Source: Desulfoglaeba alkanexedens ALDC (GTDB lineage Bacteria; Desulfobacterota; Syntrophobacteria; Syntrophobacterales; DSM-9756). Taken from it: a stretch of DNA of 64,000 nucleotides. Where the stretch lies: the NCBI RefSeq assembly GCF_005377625.1, contig NZ_CP040098.1, forward strand, positions 496,001-560,000, read 5' to 3'. Each line of letters starts with the position of its first letter. The stretch's first letter is position 1. This document shows, piece by piece, positions 43,307 through 51,715 of this stretch. The position numbers and the translations under genes were made by a program. The notes below the pieces were generated by a model. The model did no database searches. It had not been told where the DNA came from and worked only from the letters and a program-made list of their open reading frames with translations.

Positions 43307-44848
43307 TTACTCCTGCTGGCGCTTGACATCCTCGGGCACGTCGTAGTTGCCCATTTTGGTGACAAGGAGGTCCCGCACCCCATAGATGAAAGCCTTCCGG
43401 CGCTGTTCTTCCCGGGCTTCGGCCAGCGCATCGTAACGGCCCAGGATCACCTTTATCTTCCCGGCCTCAGCCGCCGGGGCGAGGGTGGCGCCGTCGTACG
43501 CCTGGGCCTTTTCGTACAGGTCGACAGCCCGGGCGGAGTCCAGGGTCACCGCTAGTTCGTACTGCGCCGAGCGGTGCAGCGCGCCGTTAAAGTAGGCGAT
43601 GCTGCGGTCGCCGATGTCGCCAAAGGCGTACCATGTGTAGATGGCGCTGCCCAACGATTTTAAGATTACCCTCTCGCGGGACATTTCGGCCAGGTCCAGG
43701 CGGCTGACCTTGTAAGAATTGTACTCGAAACCTTCTTCGTAAACCCGCACAATCCCGTAACCGCAGGGAAACTGGACGGTGGCGGGAAGCTCCACGTAGG
43801 GCAGTTCTCTGGTCATCAGCCGGTTGGTGGTCACCTTGTTGCGGTGCATGTGCCCGTTGAACACGGCCTGCACGCCTGGGAAGTCGTTGATCAGGTTTTT
43901 GAAGGAGAGAAAGTTGTCGATCCCGAACCACACATCCGGGCCGTTGCAGGGATGGTGGAAAAATAAGTAGGAAGGCCGGCCGCCGCCCTTGCGCAGGGTT
44001 TCCCGCAGCCACTCCAGCTGCTCACCGTCAATGGTTCCCCAATCGTTGTCTTTTTTGCTCGAGTCGAGGAGGATAAACTGGTGGTCTTGATACATAAAGC
44101 TCCCATAGGGTTTTTCGTGGCTGCAGATGTACTCGAGGTATCCGGGCTCCCCAAGGCCGCCGTTGGACTTCTCCATGTATTCGTCGTGATTGCCTATGCA
44201 GGTGTCGTACGGCATTGCGCCGAATTCCGGTAATATTTCCTCTTTTAGCAAGAGGTACTGTTCGAGGTAGGAACTATCGGTCAGATCCCCTGTAATCACG
44301 GCCAGGTCGCTCTCCCGCTGTTTGCTGTCCCGGATGCACTGGACCAGCAAATCCTTGGAATACTCCGTGAGTTTGCCGAAATAGATTTCGTTCATGTCGC
44401 CCATGCTGTCCCCGCTGGCAATGTGTGTATCGCTGAAAAGAGCGAGACTGAACAAATACCTGCCTTCCGGCGCGGGCAGGGTTTTAAAGGAATTAAGGGA
44501 ACCCCTGGCGCCGTTGCTCTCCACCTGATACCAGTAACGGGTGGCAGGCTGCAGATTTCTTACCTCCGCCCAGTGAAACTCTTTATCTTGCTCCACGGTA
44601 AGCTTCTTCAGGCTACTCTTGTACGAGCCCACCCACAGGGATGTGTCTGTGTTCTGCTCCGGAGTGACCCAGGTGATTACCGCGTGGTTGCTGCCGGCGG
44701 TGCATAGCTCCTCCTTCTCGATCACCGTTCCGGCCGCCAGGAGAGTGGCCAGCGCCGACCCGGACAAGCCGTTCAGCAGTAAAGCACCGGCAGTGCCGCC
44801 GCTCAGCTGCAGAAACTGTCTTCTATTGATTGAACGGTTTAAAATCAT
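43307..44848 (-). CDS. Tat-exported calcineurin-like metallophosphoesterase
   Basis: 513-residue exported phosphoesterase. The twin-arginine signal NRRQFLQLSGGTAGALLLNG is near the start. An N-terminal fibronectin-like domain (HAVITWVTPEQNTDTSLWVG) as in purple acid phosphatases precedes the catalytic domain with metal motifs LFSDTHIASG, VITGDLTDSS, CIGNHDEYM, FFHHPCNG and FNGHMHRNK. Start ATG 44848 has GGAAAGGAGG upstream; the longer frame adds a non-signal extension before the Tat motif. Substrate unknown. Codon style and the surrounding mobile DNA suggest acquisition from another lineage. Confidence 0.88.
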   Translation of the reverse strand: MILNRSINRRQFLQLSGGTAGALLLNGLSGSALATLLAAGTVIEKEELCTAGSNHAVITWVTPEQNTDTSLWVGSYKSSLKKLTVEQDKEFHWAEVRNLQPATRYWYQVESNGARGSLNSFKTLPAPEGRYLFSLALFSDTHIASGDSMGDMNEIYFGKLTEYSKDLLVQCIRDSKQRESDLAVITGDLTDSSYLEQYLLLKEEILPEFGAMPYDTCIGNHDEYMEKSNGGLGEPGYLEYICSHEKPYGSFMYQDHQFILLDSSKKDNDWGTIDGEQLEWLRETLRKGGGRPSYLFFHHPCNGPDVWFGIDNFLSFKNLINDFPGVQAVFNGHMHRNKVTTNRLMTRELPYVELPATVQFPCGYGIVRVYEEGFEYNSYKVSRLDLAEMSRERVILKSLGSAIYTWYAFGDIGDRSIAYFNGALHRSAQYELAVTLDSARAVDLYEKAQAYDGATLAPAAEAGKIKVILGRYDALAEAREEQRRKAFIYGVRDLLVTKMGNYDVPEDVKRQQE

Positions 44849-45124
44849 TTTAACTTTTCCTCCTTTCCTTTCTATGTTATTTTCCTGGTGTTTCTTTAAA
44901 GCTCTCCACTTACCCGACAGAGCCACGGCTGATACTTAGCTTTATCTATCCCGTGAATTTCTTGTCGCTGAGCTCCTTACTCATATTAACGGTACTTATC
45001 AGCTTCTCCATCAGTTGGAATCTTATTTTTATTACCAACTATTTCCCTAAAAGTAATTGACTTGCATCACTCAATAAGTATGCTAAACATTCAATGTTAC
45101 AGCTTTATGATGATTATGTGAAAA
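44849..45124. other. Intergenic, AT-rich
   Basis: Upstream region of the phosphoesterase gene. TTGACTTGCATCACTCAATA around 45058 is AT-rich, but no promoter can be assigned on the minus strand with confidence. No gene. Confidence 0.35.
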
Positions 45125-45264
45125 GGGTGCGGATCTTTTAGAACGACATCCAGGGTGGCCCTCTGAGGTAGATCCAGATGGCCTTGAAGAAGCAAGCGCA
45201 TCAGCTCCGTTTCGCCTCGTTCCCAAGCTGAAGCTTGGGAACAAGAAGCAAAAGATCTGCACCC
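45125..45264. mobile_element. Miniature inverted-repeat element, family 1, short form, copy 2
   Basis: 140 bp from GGGTGCGGATCTTTTAGAAC to AAAAGATCTGCACCC; same arrangement as 5327-5467. Its right end abuts the transposase remnant at 45265, interrupting that gene after HEKYLLA. No clear target duplication. Confidence 0.82.
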
Positions 45265-45790
45265 GAGCCAGAAGGTACTTCTCATGGACCGGTGAAAGGC
45301 GGCCGTTGAGAGTTCTCTCGTATCGAATCTTTATGATGCGAATATGCTCGAACTTTGTTGTCATCATGAAGGTGGTTGGCCGTTGGGTGGGTTTGTTGTC
45401 CCGGTCGGGGATCGTCGTCTGATGTTTTTCCAGATGAGCGCGCATGTTGAATTCTACGAGGCGCCAGAGCAGGAGGACGATCACCAGGATGAGTCCGAGG
45501 GCTTCGATGCGTTCCGGTTTTTTAAAGAAGACGGAGTTGACGACTACGGGATCTTTGAGGAAACTGAAGTTGTGTTCGATACCGTTCTGATCCTTGTAAG
45601 GCTGTAGGATCCTTTTACCGTCGTGAGGGATGTCGCTATCGGGCGGCCCCTCGACCGGGACATCGGTGATCAGGACAAAACATCCCGCCTGTTCGCGTAG
45701 GGTGTCGACGGCCTCAGGCTTTTACGTATAGGAAGGTGGTAAACGTCATAGAATTCGATTTCCATGGGATCGATCATCCTGTCTCCTTTG
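45265..45790 (-). pseudogene. IS1634-family transposase remnant truncated by the family 1 element
   Basis: Minus strand reads AVDTLREQAGCFVLITDVPV, then PYKDQNGIEHNFSFLKDPVV (catalytic E region), then IEALGLILVIVLLLWRLVEF, then RPTTFMMTTKFEHIRIIKIR and ends HEKYLLA at the element border. A short N-terminal-like piece MEIEFYDVYHLPI occurs at about 45720-45765 in another frame, so the middle of the gene is deleted. The last residues are replaced by miniature-element DNA. Confidence 0.75.
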
Positions 45791-45856
45791 CGATTGAACC
45801 GTCGCCTTCAGACTTCCCATCGCATTCATAGAGGATCGTGCTGGTAATGTTCAGAG

Positions 45857-45909
45857 GCTGTGCACGGCAAATCAGCCCAAACAGATGCTTGGTAACTAAG
45901 AAATGTAAG
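45857..45909. repeat. 53-bp dispersed repeat, copy 3
   Basis: GCTGTGCACGGCAAATCAGC then CCAAACAGATGCTTGGTAAC and AGAAATGTAAG. Compare 5558-5610 and 42676-42727. It lies at the outer end of the IS1634-type remnant. Confidence 0.6.
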
Positions 45910-46004
45910 GTTCATGACCGCAGGATGGCACAAGACGGCCGTGGCCGTTGAGACGATGCTCACACGTCGCCCCTTTTGACGGCGACTCAGAAAGGATGAC
46001 ATCG

Positions 46005-46664
46005 ATGTTGCTTTCGCCCCGATACAAGTTTCTCTTCGTGCATATCCCCAAAACGGGGGGAACCAGCGTTCGGGTGGCTTTGAGGGGCGTCAAATGGAAG
46101 GATCCCTGGCGGATTCCTCTGTACCTTTGCAGCCGCATGAGCGCCCTCTTCGGGCATCGCCTCGCGTGCAAACTTCCCCGGCATGCCAAGGTAATCGCAG
46201 CCAAGGAGATGCTGCCGCGCGACTTTTTCGAAAACCTTTTCAAGTTCGCCTTCGTCCGCAACCCCTGGGATTTGCAGGTCAGCTCCTTCCACCACATCCG
46301 CCGCGAACGCCCTCACCTGATGCGAGGGCTGGAGACTTTTGACGCTTTTCTCAAATACAAGCTGGATCCGAAACGGCCCTACGTCTTTCACTTCGACGTG
46401 TCCATCGAGCGCCAGTCGGACTACCTGGTGGATCTGGACGGAAGCCTGCTTGTGGACTTTGTGGGACGCTACGAAAGGCTGGAAGAAGATTTCGCCGAAG
46501 CCTGCCGGCGGATCGGCATCCGCCCTCCGGCGCTGCCCCACAAGAGGAAGGCCACAGACCGAAGGGACTACAGGACCTATTACACGGACGAGACGGCCGA
46601 ACTGGTGGCCCGTCATTTCCGTCGGGACATCGAGCTCTTCGGCTACCGATTCGACGACGTTTGA
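46005..46664 (+). CDS. Sulfotransferase family 2 protein
   Basis: 219-residue cytoplasmic or membrane-associated sulfotransferase using PAPS. 5'-phosphosulfate loop FVHIPKTGGTSVRV near residue 11, 3'-phosphate site FAFVRNPWDLQVSSF near 83. This family sulfates carbohydrates; in this genome a surface glycan is the likely acceptor (inference from the glycan operon 12 kb away). ATG 46005 is 9 bp after AGAAAGG; ATG 45996 overlaps that motif. Stands alone. Confidence 0.88.
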   Translation: MLLSPRYKFLFVHIPKTGGTSVRVALRGVKWKDPWRIPLYLCSRMSALFGHRLACKLPRHAKVIAAKEMLPRDFFENLFKFAFVRNPWDLQVSSFHHIRRERPHLMRGLETFDAFLKYKLDPKRPYVFHFDVSIERQSDYLVDLDGSLLVDFVGRYERLEEDFAEACRRIGIRPPALPHKRKATDRRDYRTYYTDETAELVARHFRRDIELFGYRFDDV

Positions 46665-46860
46665 CGGATCCAGGCATCAAGGTGTCGCCCAAAGAGATGA
46701 AATTCGTCCAGCCGTTTCCGCAAGATGGCGAAGGCGATCTCCGGGACGACCTTTTCGTATGGGTGAACCAGCAGATTGCAAAAAGAGGCCATATCCTCAA
46801 AACGGGCCAGATCGGACACCGGCCGGAGAGGCTCCTGCAGGCGGCTTCCTTCAGGCGTGC
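46643..46860 (-). pseudogene. HepT/DUF86-like C-terminal remnant
   Basis: The minus strand encodes RFEDMASFCNLLVHPYEKVV then PEIAFAILRKRLDEFHLFGR, resembling the last 50 residues of HepT toxins (HEPN fold). The catalytic R-x4-H block reads C-NLLV-H, so the arginine is lost. No start codon or N-terminal half is present and the end overlaps the sulfotransferase gene by 22 bp. Residual toxin gene. Confidence 0.5.
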
Positions 46861-46956
46861 GACAGTGGCGAAACAGCGGCCCGTGTTGAGCCGCCCGTCC
46901 TCCCGGTCTTGGGGAGCAGACCGGAAGGCGGGGCGGCAAGGATCGCAGAGACACCC

Positions 46957-48105
46957 CTACTTGGTCATGGCCTCCATCGCCTGCCAGACAGCATCGGCCA
47001 GACCGATGGAATGGGTGGCTTCGAAAAGGCGCACGGCTTCCTCGTAGGCGTGAGCTGAGATTCGTTCCTTGCAGTACGCGGGGACGGCATGCAGCTTGGC
47101 CGCAAAGGCCATGTTCGCGTTCTTGATGTTTCCACCCGTGTTTCCCGTCTCCACGGCCCACGCCCACATTTCGTTCCACAGTTCGTCGGGGACGCCCCGG
47201 TAGGGACGCTTCACGTAGCCCTTGTCTTCGGTGGTGATGGCGTTTCCATTGGAATTCATGGCAAGTCCGAAGGAGATGTTCTGCCAGAAGGTTCCCACGT
47301 TTCCCTTGCGGATGCCGTAGTGGATAAACGAGGTGATCTTTTCCAGCGACGTCCCGGTGATGCCGTGCTGGGCGATGTCCACGCCCCACGGCTGGATGAC
47401 GTTCCAGATGTCACGGGTGAGATCCAGCTGGATGCCTTCGTGGGACGTTCCGAAGTAGGTCCCGTGGATGGACCCGTTGTTGATGGCCAGAAGGTCGGGA
47501 TGGATGCCTTTCTTCACCAGTTCTCCGATGAACCACTCGGCCTCCTCGGGCTGCGTGAAGCCTTCGGCGCTCCCGCTTTTCGCGCCGATTTCACCGAGTT
47601 CCACTTCCAGGCTCAACCCCGCCTCGATCACCGGCCGTGCCAGTTCCAGCGTGGCCGCCAGGTTCTTTTCATTTTCCATATGAGACGCATCGATGGCGAA
47701 GGACGTGAAGCCGGCTTCCATTTCCTCGGCGATGAGCGCCCGAACGCTCGGCACATCCTCCATCTTTTTCACCGTGAGGTGATCCGCATGGATGGCGAAG
47801 GGTACCTCCGTGTTTCCCAGCCGCTCATTTTCTCGAACGATGAATTCCACAAAGGACGCCGGGGTGAAGTCCGTGTAGCCCAGCTCGGATTTGGCGATTT
47901 CGTACATGACCGGCGCCCCGGTCCCTATGGATGCCCGAACGATCCCTTCCACCGGAAGGCGGCACCGGATATTGGTGGCCATGATCATGGCATTGTGCTT
48001 TTTCGCTGCTGCCAGCAGCGCCTTGCCGTTCACCAGCGGCGCCACACTTCTGGGAAACCGCTTCTTCACATGTTCGGGACGAAGATCTGCTTGGGCAATG
48101 TTCAT
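46957..48105 (-). CDS. Class II fructose-bisphosphate aldolase family protein
   Basis: 382-residue zinc-dependent aldolase-fold enzyme of glycolysis or gluconeogenesis (fructose-1,6-bisphosphate to two triose phosphates). Features: VNGKALLAAAKKHNAMIMAT near 26, VPFAIHADHLTV near 104 (zinc histidine and catalytic D), SFAIDASHMENEKN near 136, ELGEIGAKSGSAEGF near 167, LLAINNGSIHGTYFG near 208 and GTSLEKITSFIHYGIRKGNV near 255. It is longer than E. coli FbaA and may act on a related sugar. Start ATG 48105 has GAGGAGG at the correct spacing; ATG 48156 does not. Confidence 0.85.
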   Translation of the reverse strand: MNIAQADLRPEHVKKRFPRSVAPLVNGKALLAAAKKHNAMIMATNIRCRLPVEGIVRASIGTGAPVMYEIAKSELGYTDFTPASFVEFIVRENERLGNTEVPFAIHADHLTVKKMEDVPSVRALIAEEMEAGFTSFAIDASHMENEKNLAATLELARPVIEAGLSLEVELGEIGAKSGSAEGFTQPEEAEWFIGELVKKGIHPDLLAINNGSIHGTYFGTSHEGIQLDLTRDIWNVIQPWGVDIAQHGITGTSLEKITSFIHYGIRKGNVGTFWQNISFGLAMNSNGNAITTEDKGYVKRPYRGVPDELWNEMWAWAVETGNTGGNIKNANMAFAAKLHAVPAYCKERISAHAYEEAVRLFEATHSIGLADAVWQAMEAMTK

Positions 48106-48280
48106 GGGGCTTGCCTCCTCGGAAGAGTTTCGGGGATCCGTCACGGTCTCCGCCACGGAGACAAGAGACCGGCTTCAAAAACGGTGGACAATGAGGAAAC
48201 TTTTCTGATCTATAGAAAATTCCACGGCAAAGTTCAAGGGCGGCCGCAAATCGAACCGAAGGCGGCAGGGAGAAAACACG

Positions 48281-48976
48281 GTGCCCCCTTTGACGAAAGA
48301 AGCGCTCAGACAGGAAATCCTTTCCCGGAAACAAGCAGGGGACCTTCCCGACGCGGGACGGACCGCCGAGCGCCTCCGGAAACTCACCCCTTACCGAAAA
48401 GCTCTCTGCGTCCTGTGTTCTCCGGCCCGGGAACTCCAGCAGGTCCGCCTGAACACCCTCGCCGACGGCAAGAAACTGCTTCTTCCTACGCCTTTTCTCC
48501 AGAAAGGATTCCTTTTCCTTGACCCCCGCGGCATTTCGCCGTCCAAGCGTCTGAAGGCCGTACAGCCTCACCCCGGAAATCCCTTTGCCGCCAGGCCGCC
48601 CTACCAAAAGCCACTCGCGCCCCCGGTGGACCTCATCGTATCCGACGCGGTCGCCGCGGCACGCGACGGAAGCCTGCTGGGCGACGGCCGGGGGCACCTG
48701 GACCTCCAGGTAGCCGCCCTCAGGGAGCTCCGCTGGCTGCATCCCGCAGTACAGATCGTCGTCGTTCTGGATGACGATTCCGTCCTGGAAGCCCTCCCCG
48801 TCGAGGCGTACGACGTGCGCGCCCACTGGATCGTCACGCCGTCGGCCGCCGTGCGAACCTCCTGCATCGAGCCTCCGGGCGCGACCATCCTGTGGGAGCG
48901 GCTGGACCGAAAAACGGTTCGCCGAAACGACGTTCTTTTCCATCTCCGTGGAAGATCCATTGACAAAAGAACGTGA
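48281..48976 (+). CDS. 5-formyltetrahydrofolate cyclo-ligase family protein
   Basis: 231-residue protein of the MTHFS-like family, which uses ATP to convert 5-formyl-THF to methenyl-THF. Visible blocks: LCVLCSPARELQQVRLNTLA near residue 42, DGKKLLLPTPFLQKGFLFLD near 62, and VDLIVSDAVAAARDGSLLGD near 115. The usual GGG-x-YD region reads GDGRGHLD, so it belongs to the divergent (MTHFSD-like) branch and may have another substrate. Start GTG 48281 follows AGGGAG. Divergent from the aldolase gene with 175 bp between. Confidence 0.75.
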   Translation: MPPLTKEALRQEILSRKQAGDLPDAGRTAERLRKLTPYRKALCVLCSPARELQQVRLNTLADGKKLLLPTPFLQKGFLFLDPRGISPSKRLKAVQPHPGNPFAARPPYQKPLAPPVDLIVSDAVAAARDGSLLGDGRGHLDLQVAALRELRWLHPAVQIVVVLDDDSVLEALPVEAYDVRAHWIVTPSAAVRTSCIEPPGATILWERLDRKTVRRNDVLFHLRGRSIDKRT

Positions 48977-49060
48977 TTCTGGTTTTTGTTTGCGGCCGCG
49001 GAAAGGCGACTCGGTTCGCTTTGCCGGGGCTTCGCTCGGCACCGGGAAATGGAAATCCGG

Positions 49061-50143
49061 ATGAAGAAAGAGATGGCAAGACGGTTCGCGCGGAATCGAA
49101 CCCCTGAAAAGGACCGGCCTTCTGAGACTGGCGCAAAGGTGGTGAAAATAGAAACCGTTCCCGCCTCCCGCAACCGGCTTCGATTCCTGCTGCTGCTGCT
49201 CGCGGCGGCCGTCGCCGCGGCATGCCTCGCAGCCCAACCGACCCGGCCAGCGGCCGCCGCGGACGGACACTACTACACGTCCTACATACAGCGCTATCCC
49301 TACGACCTGGAAGACAATACCGTGGTGGGTTCCGCCCGCTGGCACCAGGTTCAGCCCGGCGAGACGCTCCTCGATATCGCGCGCCGCTACGGCATGGGCT
49401 ACAACGAAGTGACCCTGGTGTACCCCCGCCTGGACCCCTGGATGCCTCCCAAAGAAAAGCGCCTTCTCATCCCGGCCCTTTGGGTGCTCCCGCCCACCCG
49501 GCATGAGCAGATCGTGATCAACGTGGCGGAACTGCGCCTCTTTTACTTCGACAAGAAGGAACGCACGGTGCAGACCTATCCCCTCGGTATCGGCGACGAA
49601 GGCTGGGAAACCCCTCTCGGCACCTGCACCATTTCCGAAAAACGGGCCAACCCCACCTGGTACATTCCCAAGTCCCTACAGGAGAAATACGGCCGATCCA
49701 CCATGCCGCCCGGACCCGAGAACCCGCTGGGCGAATTTTTCATGAAGCTCTCCATCGGGCCTTACGGTATCCACGGCACCCACATGCCCTGGGGCGTGGG
49801 ACGCCTGGTCAGCCACGGCTGCATCCGCCTCTACCCGGAACACATCCGCCTGCTCTTTCCCCAGGTTCCCTTGGGCACCCGCCTTGAAATCATTTATGAA
49901 CCCGTGAAGATCGGGCGGTCCAATGGGCAAATCTACGTCGAAGCTCATCCCGACGTCTACAAGCGGTTCGCCGATTACGAAGCCCACGCCCGCAGCCTCC
50001 TGGAAGCCAGCCCGTGGCGGGACCAGGTGGACATGGACCGCTACCTCCTGGCCGTCCGGCTCCAAAACGGCGTTCCGACCAATGTCACGCGCCTGGATCA
50101 AAAAGCGGAAGGTACTCCCCTGAACATCTTCCTTCAGCAGTGA
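49061..50143 (+). CDS. L,D-transpeptidase (YkuD) with LysM domain
   Basis: About 360 residues. A membrane anchor or signal (LRFLLLLLAAAVAAACLAAQ) lies near residue 40 after a basic tail, followed by a LysM motif (HQVQPGETLLDIARRYGMGY) near 93 and the YkuD domain: IVINVAELRLFYFDKKE near 150, GIHGTHMPWGVGRLVSHGCI near 245 with catalytic His and Cys in SHGCIRL. It makes 3-3 cross-links or attaches lipoprotein to peptidoglycan. The next gene is an Lpp-like lipoprotein, the likely partner of an attaching enzyme. The start is ambiguous (ATG 49049, 49061 or 49073). Confidence 0.87.
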   Translation: MKKEMARRFARNRTPEKDRPSETGAKVVKIETVPASRNRLRFLLLLLAAAVAAACLAAQPTRPAAAADGHYYTSYIQRYPYDLEDNTVVGSARWHQVQPGETLLDIARRYGMGYNEVTLVYPRLDPWMPPKEKRLLIPALWVLPPTRHEQIVINVAELRLFYFDKKERTVQTYPLGIGDEGWETPLGTCTISEKRANPTWYIPKSLQEKYGRSTMPPGPENPLGEFFMKLSIGPYGIHGTHMPWGVGRLVSHGCIRLYPEHIRLLFPQVPLGTRLEIIYEPVKIGRSNGQIYVEAHPDVYKRFADYEAHARSLLEASPWRDQVDMDRYLLAVRLQNGVPTNVTRLDQKAEGTPLNIFLQQ

Positions 50144-50391
50144 AGCGGTCAGCCGCGGCGGCCCGCCCCGATGAATTTGCTTGCTTTCGGAAAACCGTTT
50201 GCCTAGAATTTCTAGCCGAAGAACTGGAAGGGGCTTAGGAACATAATTGAAGTACACGGGGTTTGAGATGAGGAGGTGAGAGAAAGGTCATAATTGCAGG
50301 AAGATCGTGTCGTCAATGGATCGGGGTGTTTGTTGTGTAACGGGTGTACAAGGTTGAGAATTGCAAAACCGTTTAAAGAGGAGAAAGAGTT

Positions 50392-50652
50392 ATGAAAAGA
50401 ATGCTTGCTCTGTTGTTCGTGGTGGCGTTGTCGTTCACGGTCATTTCCGGTTGCGCCAGCCAGAGTGCAGTCAAGCAGCTCCAGGCGGATCGAGATGCGA
50501 TGATGCAGCGGATGGATGCCTTGGAGCAAAAGCAGATCGACACCGCCAAGGACTGTGAGGACGCCGCCCGCAGAGCGGAAGCCGCCGCCGACCGCGCCGA
50601 AGCGATGGCCGACAAGTGCGAGTCCATTTTCATGAAACAGATGAAGAAGTAG
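50392..50652 (+). CDS. Lpp-like alanine-zipper lipoprotein
   Basis: 86-residue outer-membrane lipoprotein. The signal peptide ends with lipobox VISGC (cysteine near 21); the mature part is a heptad coiled coil rich in alanine (ARRAEAAADRAEAMADKCES), as in Lpp/OprI. The C-terminus is FMKQMKK, ending in lysine as in peptidoglycan-attached Lpp; the L,D-transpeptidase 250 bp upstream could attach it (inference). An additional cysteine pair (DCED, KCES) in the coil is unusual. Strong AAAGAGGAGAAAGAG before ATG 50392, then a terminator at 50688. Confidence 0.88.
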   Translation: MKRMLALLFVVALSFTVISGCASQSAVKQLQADRDAMMQRMDALEQKQIDTAKDCEDAARRAEAAADRAEAMADKCESIFMKQMKK

Positions 50653-50687
50653 GCTTTTTTCGTCGAATCGATGGCTGAGGGAACCTC

Positions 50688-50722
50688 GAAAGGCCGGCGG
50701 TGATCCGCCGGCCTTTCCTTTT
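50688..50722 (+). terminator. Rho-independent terminator of the lipoprotein gene
   Basis: GAAAGGCCGGCGG/CCGCCGGCCTTTC perfect stem around TGAT, followed by CTTTTT. Confidence 0.92.
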
Positions 50723-50770
50723 TCGGCTTCCCTCTGAGTACTTGGGGCGGCGGAACCGTTCTGGCCCTTC

Positions 50771-50805
50771 TCATGAAAGTCGAGCACTGAGGTTCCTTGT
50801 TCCTG
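50771..50805. repeat. Dispersed repeat piece next to the array
   Basis: TCATGAAAGTCGAGCACTGAGG, then TTCCTTGTTCCTG: reverse complement matches 2801-2835 and 16643-16670. In all three places it touches or lies near REP-type sequence. Confidence 0.6.
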
Positions 50806-51615
50806 TAGGAGCGGGCTTGCCCGCGACCCGTAAAACCGGCCTTGCCTCGTTGACCCTGATCGCCGGCAAGCCGGCTCCTACAGGGGATCGGCCCGGTATT
50901 CCGTCAAGGGGATCGGCCCGGTGTTGCGTTATCGGTAGGAGCGGGCTTGCCCGCGACCCGTAAAACCGGCCTTGCCTCGTTGACCCTGATCGCCGGCAAG
51001 CCGGCTCCTACAGGGGATCGGCCCGGTATTCCGTCAAGGGGATCGGCCCGGTGTTGCGTTATCGGTAGGAGCGGGCTTGCCCGCGACCCGTAAAACCGGC
51101 CTTGCCTCGTTGACCCTGATCGCCGGCAAGCCGGCTCCTACAGGGGATCGGCCCGGTATTCCGTCAAGGGGATCGGCCCGGTGTTGCGTTATCGGTAGGA
51201 GCGGGCTTGCCCGCGACCCGTAAAACCGGCCTTGCCTCGTTGACCCTGATCGCCGGCAAGCCGGCTCCTACAGGGGATCGGCCCGGTGTTGCGTTATCGG
51301 TAGGAGCGGGCTTGCCCGCGACCCGTAAAACCGGCCTTGCCTCGTTGACCCTGATCGCCGGCAAGCCGGCTCCTACAGGGGATCGGCCCGGTGTTGCGTT
51401 ATCGGTAGGAGCGGGCTTGCCCGCGACCCGTAAAACCGGCCTTGCCTCGTTGACCCTGATCGCCGGCAAGCCGGCTCCTACAGGGGATCGGCCCGGTATT
51501 CCGTCAAGGGGATCGGCCCGGTGTTGCGTTATCGGTAGGAGCGGGCTTGCCCGCGACCCGTAAAACCGGCCTTGCCTCGTTGACCCTGATCGCCGGCAAG
51601 CCGGCTCCTACAGGG
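50806..51615. repeat. Seven-copy tandem array of inverted REP pairs (BIME-like)
   Basis: Units start at 50806, 50936, 51066, 51196, 51301, 51406 and 51536, with lengths 130,130,130,105,105,130 and a terminal part. Each unit pairs TAGGAGCGGGCTTGCCCGCG with CGCCGGCAAGCCGGCTCCTA in opposite orientation, so each can form a cruciform. The 105-bp units lack one 25-bp segment (TATTCCGTCAAGGGGATCGG region). Copies are essentially identical, indicating very recent amplification. It lies between convergent genes (Lpp-like on +, mlaD on -). No tyrosine-transposase (RAYT) gene is in the window. Confidence 0.92.
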
Positions 51616-51715
51616 CATGAGTCACTCCCTAAGCGCCGTTCCCGAACCGCCCCTGCACCAAAAAAAACGGACACTACATTCCTGGAAGGGGTAAAGGGTG
51701 TTCTCAGACAGCTTC

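Noticed and set aside
47089-48522. 477-residue plus-strand frame over the aldolase gene
   Set aside because: Crosses two divergent genes and has no protein-like motifs; an antisense shadow.
47825-49504. 559-residue minus-strand frame
   Set aside because: Covers parts of three real genes on other frames; no domain.
51164-51563. Repetitive ORFs on both strands inside the REP array
   Set aside because: Open only because the repeat unit lacks stops in those frames; no start signals and identical repeats.
50806-51615. CRISPR array
   Set aside because: Units are 105-130 bp and nearly identical throughout, with internal inverted pairs and no unique spacers; no cas genes.
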